This document shows positions 1-4,717 of a DNA stretch of 7,513 bases, piece by piece. The notes below the pieces were generated by a model. It had not been told where the DNA came from, made no database searches, and was given only the letters and a program-made list of their open reading frames with translations. This stretch comes from Clostridiales bacterium UBA1740. GTDB taxonomy: Bacteria; Bacillota; Clostridia; Oscillospirales; CAG-272. The stretch spans positions 8,316 through 15,828 of the forward strand of contig DCHY01000008.1 in the NCBI GenBank assembly GCA_002315715.1, read 5' to 3'. How positions within the stretch are numbered: the first letter of the stretch is position 1; each line of letters begins with the position of its first letter. The position numbers were made by a program, and so were the translations under genes.

Positions 1-912
1 TACCTCAACAAAAAACGTTCTTACCGCGACCTTCCCATGCGTTTGACTGAGACTTCCACCCTCTTCCGCAACGAAGATTCCGGCGAAATGCACGGTCTTA
101 TCCGCGTGCGTCAGTTCACGATTTCCGAGGGTCACTACATCCTTCGTCCCGAACAGCTTGAAGAAGAATTCAAGGGTTGTTTGGAACTTGCCAAATACTT
201 CCTCGGCACCGTCGGACTTCTCGACGACTGCACCTTCCGCTTCTCGCAGTGGGATCCTTCAAACCCCAAGAACAAGTACGAGGGAACGGCAGAGCAGTGG
301 GAAACCGCACAGGCAACCATGAAGCAGATTCTCGACGACCTCGGCGTGGAATACACCGTAGGCATCGACGAAGCCGCCTTCTACGGCCCGAAACTCGACG
401 TGCAGTATCATAACGTATACGGCAAAGAAGACACCATCGTCACCATCCAAATCGATATGCTCCTTGCCAAGAAATTCGGCATGGAATACGTCGATTCCGA
501 CGGACAGACGAAGAATCCCTACATCATTCACAGAACCTCTCTCGGTTGCTTTGAGCGTACGCTTGCTTACGTCCTTGAAAAGTACGCCGGCGCTCTTCCC
601 ATGTGGCTCAGCCCCGTGCAGGCTACCATCATTCCTCTCAATCCCGATTTCAACGATTACGCAAAAGAAATCGCCGACAAGATGGACAAAGAGGGCATGC
701 GCGTGAAAGTTGACGACAGAAACGAAACGCTCGGCAAACGTATCAGAGAAGCACAGCTTGACAAGATTCCCTATATGCTCGTCGTCGGTGCCAATGAAAA
801 AGAAGCCGGCACCGTCTCCATCCGTTCCCGTAAGGGCGAGGACCTCGGCAGCAAATCCGTCGCCGATATGATAACCGCCTTCCGCGAAGAAATCAACGAA
901 AAACGCCGTTGA
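1..912 (+). CDS. thrS: Threonyl-tRNA synthetase, C-terminal part (5' end outside window)
   Basis: Class II aminoacyl-tRNA synthetase that charges tRNA-Thr with threonine in the cytoplasm. The reading frame is already open at base 1, so the first ATG at 37 is internal; 303 residues are visible and the TGA stop is at 910-912. Motif 2 is seen as FRNEDSGEMHGLIRVRQF (visible residues 22-39). It is followed by H45, which aligns with a zinc/threonine-site histidine of ThrRS. The second active-site histidine and motif 3 are in HRTSLGCFERT (residues 177-187). The anticodon-binding domain starts near WLSPVQ (about residue 202) and runs to the end. Missing are the TGS and editing domains (if present), motif 1 and the cysteine zinc ligand. 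Downstream of motif 2 it reads TISEGH, where E. coli ThrRS has TQDDAH; I recall this variant from Clostridia, so it is probably a subtype rather than damage. A hairpin terminator follows after 18 bases. Confidence 0.97.
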   Translation, partial: YLNKKRSYRDLPMRLTETSTLFRNEDSGEMHGLIRVRQFTISEGHYILRPEQLEEEFKGCLELAKYFLGTVGLLDDCTFRFSQWDPSNPKNKYEGTAEQWETAQATMKQILDDLGVEYTVGIDEAAFYGPKLDVQYHNVYGKEDTIVTIQIDMLLAKKFGMEYVDSDGQTKNPYIIHRTSLGCFERTLAYVLEKYAGALPMWLSPVQATIIPLNPDFNDYAKEIADKMDKEGMRVKVDDRNETLGKRIREAQLDKIPYMLVVGANEKEAGTVSIRSRKGEDLGSKSVADMITAFREEINEKRR

Positions 913-930
913 TTCTATCAAAAAGCCAAT

Positions 931-963
931 AAAAAACTCCCGACTTCGGTCGGGAGTTTTTTT
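931..963. terminator. Bidirectional intrinsic terminator between thrS and the methyltransferase gene
   Basis: Perfect 14-bp inverted repeat: 931-944 pairs with 949-962 around a TTCG loop at 945-948. In the thrS transcript this gives a C(UUCG)G tetraloop, a very stable loop, followed by U7 (957-963). Read leftward, the A-run at 931-936 becomes a U-tract, so the same hairpin can end the minus-strand gene, whose stop codon lies 12 bases away. This fits two convergent genes sharing one terminator. Confidence 0.93.
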
Positions 964-975
964 GATAAAGGGCGG

Positions 976-2535
976 TCAAACCTCTCTTTTATCAATAATA
1001 TGCAAAGTTTTGTTGACAATTGCGTCGCATTCTTCCTTCTTCGTCGAGCGCGTATCGAGAAGACGCATACCGATATTCTCGATGATGTGTAAGGGCGGCA
1101 GGGGAAGATCCTTGAATTCCTTGGCATTGATTTGCTTGGACTTGGAAACAATGGAAAGGTAGCGATCGTAGATGGTGGAATTGAGAAGCGCAAATAAACC
1201 GAAAGCGACGCGCGCGCTCATTTCCGCGTTTTTATCCTTCATATCGATAAAGGTCAGTTTGTTGTGCGTGGCGATAAACTGATATTTCGGCAGGGAGGAG
1301 GCAAGATAGATAGCGGCGTTGACAAGGCGTTTGTCCGACTTGGCGGGGACGCGCTTAATCATCACGAGGTTTTTGTTTTTCTGCATCATGCTCTTGGCGT
1401 TGGGTGCCAAAAACTGTGCCTTTTGCATGATGGGAAACGGCGAGGTCGCCGTCTTGACGGTGCCGGGAAATCTTACGACGCCGTCTTGCAGACAGAAAGG
1501 ACGGATAAGGGGAATCACGCCGTCGCCGTCGTTGTTATAGATGAGATCGCGGCAGCGGGAATCGAGAATCAAACCGGTGTACATCTTCAGACCGAGCGAC
1601 GTCAAGGTCTCGGGAAAACTCTCGACAAAATGCACGATTTTGGTATCTTCCGCATTCTTCGGCAAAGTCAACTTTCCGTCTTTTTGATGGACGATAAAAC
1701 GGTAGGGCAGAGGGGGCAGTTTCTCAATTTTCGAGAGCGTGGCACTTTCGGGTGAAACCGTCACGGTGACACTCTCGGGCTTTTGTCCCTTGGTGAATGC
1801 CAAAATCATATTTTTCTTCAAAGGCACGGCGCGGTCGGCGTTTTTCGCCTTGCCGACGAACAGGTGCATACGGGTCAGGGCAACGGCGTTTTCCAGTTCC
1901 AAACGGAAAGAAGAAAGGCTGTCGGCACTGGCAAGTTCCGTCGGCAAAACGCTGACGAACTGTCCGTCTTTTTCCATATGATGCAGCGCCGTCTTGGCGA
2001 ACAAATAACAAAGTTTGATTTTCGTCTGGGTGACGCCCTCGACGCTTTGCGCCTCGCTTGATGCCTTCTCGGTGAGTTCCATCGGGGGATGGCACACGAT
2101 AAGGTCGTAGGTGTCCTGCGCCGCTTCAAACAGGGTGACGGTATAGTGGTCTTTGGCGGAAAGCACGTAGTTGTCGCCGTAAACCGTATAGATAAGGCGG
2201 ACGTCGTAGTCGTGTCTTGCTTTTTTGCGAATACGCTCGAGATTGTCTTTGAGCACCGGCAAAAAGACCTCGTCATTTTCATAACAGGTCACGAAGATGT
2301 TCTGACAGGCGGGCACCTCTTGACAGATGCGCTCAATCAGCGCCGCCGAGAGAATGCCGGTACCGGCGCCGGGGTCCAAAATCGTATAGGCTTTTCTGTC
2401 CTTTTCCAAGGTAAACATATTCGCCATGATTTTAGCCGTTTCCTTCTTGGTAAACAAGCGTCCGAGACGAATATTGTCGCTCTGCGATTTTTGACGTATC
2501 AGTTTGTTGGTATTTCGACAAGCAAGATTCAGCAT
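976..2535 (-). CDS. Solitary N6-adenine DNA methyltransferase-like protein (Eco57I/PaeR7I type), atypical catalytic motif
   Basis: Predicted 519-residue SAM-dependent DNA methyltransferase. Seen in order: a motif X-like stretch LGRLFTKKETAKIMANMF (residues 24-41); motif I DPGAGTG (54-60), the SAM-binding loop; an acidic motif II residue in CYEND (E86); and YDLIVCHPPM (143-152) in place of motif IV. The C-terminal half resembles the target-recognition region of Eco57I/PaeR7I enzymes, with LLNSTIYDRYL, then KQINAKEFKDLPLPP. Family enzymes normally have (D/N/S)PP(Y/F/W) at motif IV, where the first residue and the aromatic handle the target adenine. HPPM departs at both places, so activity is uncertain. 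The ATG at 2535 is chosen because GGAGG lies 5 bases upstream (2541-2545); a TTG at 2547 overlaps that site and is unlikely. No endonuclease, specificity subunit or controller gene is adjacent. It could be an orphan regulatory methylase, a decayed R-M remnant or a non-catalytic DNA binder. Class is fairly sure; function is not. Confidence 0.85.
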   Translation of the reverse strand: MLNLACRNTNKLIRQKSQSDNIRLGRLFTKKETAKIMANMFTLEKDRKAYTILDPGAGTGILSAALIERICQEVPACQNIFVTCYENDEVFLPVLKDNLERIRKKARHDYDVRLIYTVYGDNYVLSAKDHYTVTLFEAAQDTYDLIVCHPPMELTEKASSEAQSVEGVTQTKIKLCYLFAKTALHHMEKDGQFVSVLPTELASADSLSSFRLELENAVALTRMHLFVGKAKNADRAVPLKKNMILAFTKGQKPESVTVTVSPESATLSKIEKLPPLPYRFIVHQKDGKLTLPKNAEDTKIVHFVESFPETLTSLGLKMYTGLILDSRCRDLIYNNDGDGVIPLIRPFCLQDGVVRFPGTVKTATSPFPIMQKAQFLAPNAKSMMQKNKNLVMIKRVPAKSDKRLVNAAIYLASSLPKYQFIATHNKLTFIDMKDKNAEMSARVAFGLFALLNSTIYDRYLSIVSKSKQINAKEFKDLPLPPLHIIENIGMRLLDTRSTKKEECDAIVNKTLHIIDKREV

Positions 2536-2540
2536 GATGT

Positions 2541-2545
2541 CCTCC
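2541..2545 (-). promoter_or_regulatory. Ribosome binding site of the methyltransferase gene
   Basis: GGAGG on the minus strand, 5 bases before the ATG at 2535. It decides the start: the alternative TTG codon at 2545-2547 shares a base with this site and has no such site of its own. Confidence 0.85.
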
Positions 2546-2564
2546 AAAAATTCTGCCTTGTTTT

Positions 2565-2593
2565 ATTCTACCATAACCTTGCTGTTCTTGCAA
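2565..2593 (-). promoter_or_regulatory. Predicted housekeeping sigma promoter for the methyltransferase gene
   Basis: On the minus strand, a -35-like TTGCAA (2588-2593) is separated by 17 bases from a -10 TAGAAT (2565-2570). The -10 is preceded by TATGG, which matches the TRTGn extension common in Gram-positive promoters. The -35 matches only 4 of 6 consensus bases, so the extended -10 probably carries much of the strength. The expected start site leaves a leader of roughly 20-25 bases that includes the GGAGG site. Confidence 0.65.
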
Positions 2594-2633
2594 GTGTTTT
2601 TTCGGAAAAAGTCGCTTTGGCACAAACTTTGTC

Positions 2634-2657
2634 ATACGCGCGCGGTTTTGCGCGTAT
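2634..2657. repeat. 24-bp inverted repeat beside the uvrB promoter, possible operator
   Basis: Arms ATACGCGC (2634-2641) and GCGCGTAT (2650-2657) are exact reverse complements around an 8-base spacer. The repeat ends 4 bases upstream of the uvrB -35 box and lies about 40 bases upstream of the methyltransferase -35. It has no following T-run, so it does not look like a terminator. It does not match the LexA consensus known for Firmicutes (GAAC-N4-GTTC) or the E. coli form. A regulator-binding role is inference from position and symmetry only. Confidence 0.45.
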
Positions 2658-2661
2658 CTTA

Positions 2662-2690
2662 TTGACTTTACGCCGCACTTATGGTACAAT
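2662..2690 (+). promoter_or_regulatory. Predicted strong housekeeping sigma promoter for uvrB-uvrA
   Basis: -35 TTGACT (2662-2667) and -10 TACAAT (2685-2690), each matching 5 of 6 consensus bases, are separated by an ideal 17 bases. TATGG directly precedes the -10 as an extended element. The expected start site, near 2696-2698, gives a leader of about 30 bases to the ATG at 2726. An in-frame ATG at 2681 falls inside this promoter and so would not be in the transcript. No SOS box was recognised nearby. Confidence 0.85.
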
Positions 2691-2708
2691 TTTCGTGTAT
2701 GATTATTG

Positions 2709-2720
2709 TGGGGGGAGAGG
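2709..2720 (+). promoter_or_regulatory. Ribosome binding site of uvrB
   Basis: A purine-rich run, TGGGGGGAGAGG (2709-2720), contains GGAG and GAGG Shine-Dalgarno cores. The run ends 5 bases before the ATG at 2726 and is what fixes that start. Confidence 0.8.
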
Positions 2721-2725
2721 CGTTT

Positions 2726-4717
2726 ATGAAAGAAAACCGATTTATTCTTCACAGTCCTTTTGCCCCGACCGGCGATCAGCCGCAGGCAATTGACGGCTTG
2801 GTAGCGGGTATCGAAGCGGGCGAGCGCGCACAGACGTTGCTCGGTGTTACCGGCTCCGGCAAAACCTTTACTATGGCAAACGTCATCGCCCGTTTGAATC
2901 GCCCGACCTTGGTTTTGGCACACAACAAGACGTTGGCGGCACAACTTTGCACCGAGTTTCGCTCGTTCTTTCCCGAAAACGCCGTCGAGTATTTCGTCTC
3001 CTATTACGATTATTATCAGCCCGAGGCGTATATCCCGGGACGGGATATGTATATCGAAAAAGACGCGATGATCAACGACGAAATCGACCAACTGCGCCAC
3101 AGCGCGACCTCCTCGCTTCTCGAGCGGCGCGACGTCATCATCGTGGCTTCCGTCTCCTGCATCTATTCGCTCGGCGATCCCTCGGAATACGAGTCGCTCT
3201 TGATAGGGCTTCGCCCGGGGATGGAACTGTCGCGTGACGAACTGCTTCGCCGCCTCGTTTCCATCAGCTACGAGCGCAACGACGTGAACTTCGTGCGTGA
3301 CAAATTCCGCGCGCGCGGCGACGTCGTTGAAATCTTCCCGGCGTCGAGCAAGGAGAAAGCCATCCGCGTCGAATTTTTCGGCGACGAGATTGACCGCATT
3401 TCCTACGTCAATCCCCTCACCGGCACCGTGCTCGAGGTGCTCTCCTACGTCGTGATTTTTCCCGCCACCCACTACGCCGTCTCGGACGTCAGAAGGGAAG
3501 CGGCACTCTTCGAAATCGAGGAGGAAATGAAAGAGCGCGTCGCCTTCTTCAAGAGCCAAAATAAACTGCTCGAAGCACAGAGAATCGAAGAACGCACCAA
3601 ATACGACCTTGAAATGCTCCGTGAAGTGGGCTTTTGCTCGGGCGTTGAAAACTATTCCCGCGTGCTTTCGGGACGCGCCCCCGGCTCGACGCCCTATACG
3701 CTCCTCGACTATATGCCGAAGGATTTTCTTCTTTTCATCGACGAGTCTCACGTGACCTTGCCGCAGGTTCGCGGCATGAGCGGCGGCGATTTTGCCCGCA
3801 AGAAAAACCTCGTCGAGTTCGGCTTCCGTTTGCCCTCCGCCTACGACAACAGACCCCTCTTCTTTGAAGAGTTTGAAGAAAAGATAGGACAAACCGTTTT
3901 CGTCAGCGCCACCCCCGGCCCTTACGAAAAGCAGGAGAGTTCCTCCACCGTCGAGCAGCTTATCCGCCCGACCGGCCTTATCGATCCCGAAATCGACGTC
4001 CGCCCGATAGACGGACAAATAGACGACTTGATCGGTGAAATCCGCAAAACCGCCGCAAAATCCGAGCGCGTGCTCGTCACCACCCTCACCACCAAAATGG
4101 CGGAGGATTTGACCGAGTATTTGGCAACGCACGGCATTCGCGTCAAATACATCCATCACGAAGTCGAAACCATGGAGCGCATGGAAATCATCCGCGACTT
4201 GCGTCTCGGCGAATACGACGTCCTCGTCGGCATCAACCTTTTGCGAGAGGGACTCGATATCCCCGAGGTGTCGCTCGTGGCGATCCTCGACGCCGACAAA
4301 GAGGGCTTTCTCCGCAGTGAAACCTCCTTGATTCAGACCGTCGGAAGAGCCGCCCGCAACGTGGACGGACACGTCATCATGTACGCCGACAGCATCACCG
4401 ATTCCATGAGGGGCGCTATCGACGAAACCAACCGCCGCCGCGCCATTCAGCAAAAATACAACGAGGAGCACGGCATCACACCCGTCAGCGTCCGCAAAAA
4501 GGTCGCCGACCTCATCGAACTCGGCAAGAAGCCGACCAAAGAAAAAACGAAAACGAAACTCACACAAAGCGAAAGAGAAAAACTCATCGCGGATTTGACC
4601 GTCGAAATGAAGGAAGCGTCAAGGACGCTGGAATTCGAAAAAGCGGCGATGCTCCGCGACAAAATTCGCGAATTACGTTTGGGAAAACAGGAAAATGGCA
4701 AAAAGCATTATCATTAA
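2726..4717 (+). CDS. uvrB: UvrABC excinuclease subunit B (damage verification helicase)
   Basis: 663 residues, the normal full length. UvrB receives the lesion from UvrA, opens the DNA with a weak ATP-driven strand-separating activity, verifies damage and recruits UvrC for dual incision. Visible in order: Walker A GVTGSGKT (residues 40-47); the tyrosine-rich base of the beta-hairpin, YYDYYQPEAY (93-102), which clamps one DNA strand; the UvrA-interaction domain; the DESH box of motif II (339-342); SATPGPYE of the second helicase half; motif VI QTVGRAAR (537-544); and a C-terminal UVR domain (about 615-655, ending in FEKAAMLRDKIRELR) that contacts UvrC. All key motifs are intact. The ATG at 2726 is preferred over an in-frame ATG at 2681 because it follows a good ribosome binding site and matches the family N-terminus, while 2681 lies within the -10 region. 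The 3' end overlaps uvrA, as expected for a coupled operon. Confidence 0.98.
   Translation: MKENRFILHSPFAPTGDQPQAIDGLVAGIEAGERAQTLLGVTGSGKTFTMANVIARLNRPTLVLAHNKTLAAQLCTEFRSFFPENAVEYFVSYYDYYQPEAYIPGRDMYIEKDAMINDEIDQLRHSATSSLLERRDVIIVASVSCIYSLGDPSEYESLLIGLRPGMELSRDELLRRLVSISYERNDVNFVRDKFRARGDVVEIFPASSKEKAIRVEFFGDEIDRISYVNPLTGTVLEVLSYVVIFPATHYAVSDVRREAALFEIEEEMKERVAFFKSQNKLLEAQRIEERTKYDLEMLREVGFCSGVENYSRVLSGRAPGSTPYTLLDYMPKDFLLFIDESHVTLPQVRGMSGGDFARKKNLVEFGFRLPSAYDNRPLFFEEFEEKIGQTVFVSATPGPYEKQESSSTVEQLIRPTGLIDPEIDVRPIDGQIDDLIGEIRKTAAKSERVLVTTLTTKMAEDLTEYLATHGIRVKYIHHEVETMERMEIIRDLRLGEYDVLVGINLLREGLDIPEVSLVAILDADKEGFLRSETSLIQTVGRAARNVDGHVIMYADSITDSMRGAIDETNRRRAIQQKYNEEHGITPVSVRKKVADLIELGKKPTKEKTKTKLTQSEREKLIADLTVEMKEASRTLEFEKAAMLRDKIRELRLGKQENGKKHYH

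Noticed and set aside
259..921. A 220-codon minus-strand frame opposite thrS
   Set aside because: Antisense shadow of a clear thrS; it also reads into the shared terminator region.
1264..1755. Plus-strand frames (1264-1755, 1783-2061, 2089-2793) opposite the methyltransferase gene
   Set aside because: No convincing ribosome binding sites or domains were seen. The minus-strand frame has clear methyltransferase motifs across the same region, and the last plus frame runs through the promoter region into the start of uvrB in the wrong frame.
2584..2599. Possible LexA/SOS box near GTTCTTGCAAG
   Set aside because: GTTC at 2584-2587 has no GAAC partner at the right spacing, and the CTTGCAAG palindrome is better explained by the -35 of the methyltransferase promoter. 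SOS control of uvrBA cannot be claimed from this window.
2634..2657. Inverted repeat considered as an intrinsic terminator
   Set aside because: No T-run follows on either strand and no gene ends nearby; both flanking genes start here.
2432..4567. A 711-codon open frame on the minus strand lying opposite almost all of uvrB
   Set aside because: It is a shadow of uvrB. In this GC-rich codon usage the complements of stops are rare, so long antisense frames arise freely. The translation is low-complexity, rich in D, V, F and H, with no recognisable domain, and it also overlaps the start of the methyltransferase gene on the same strand.
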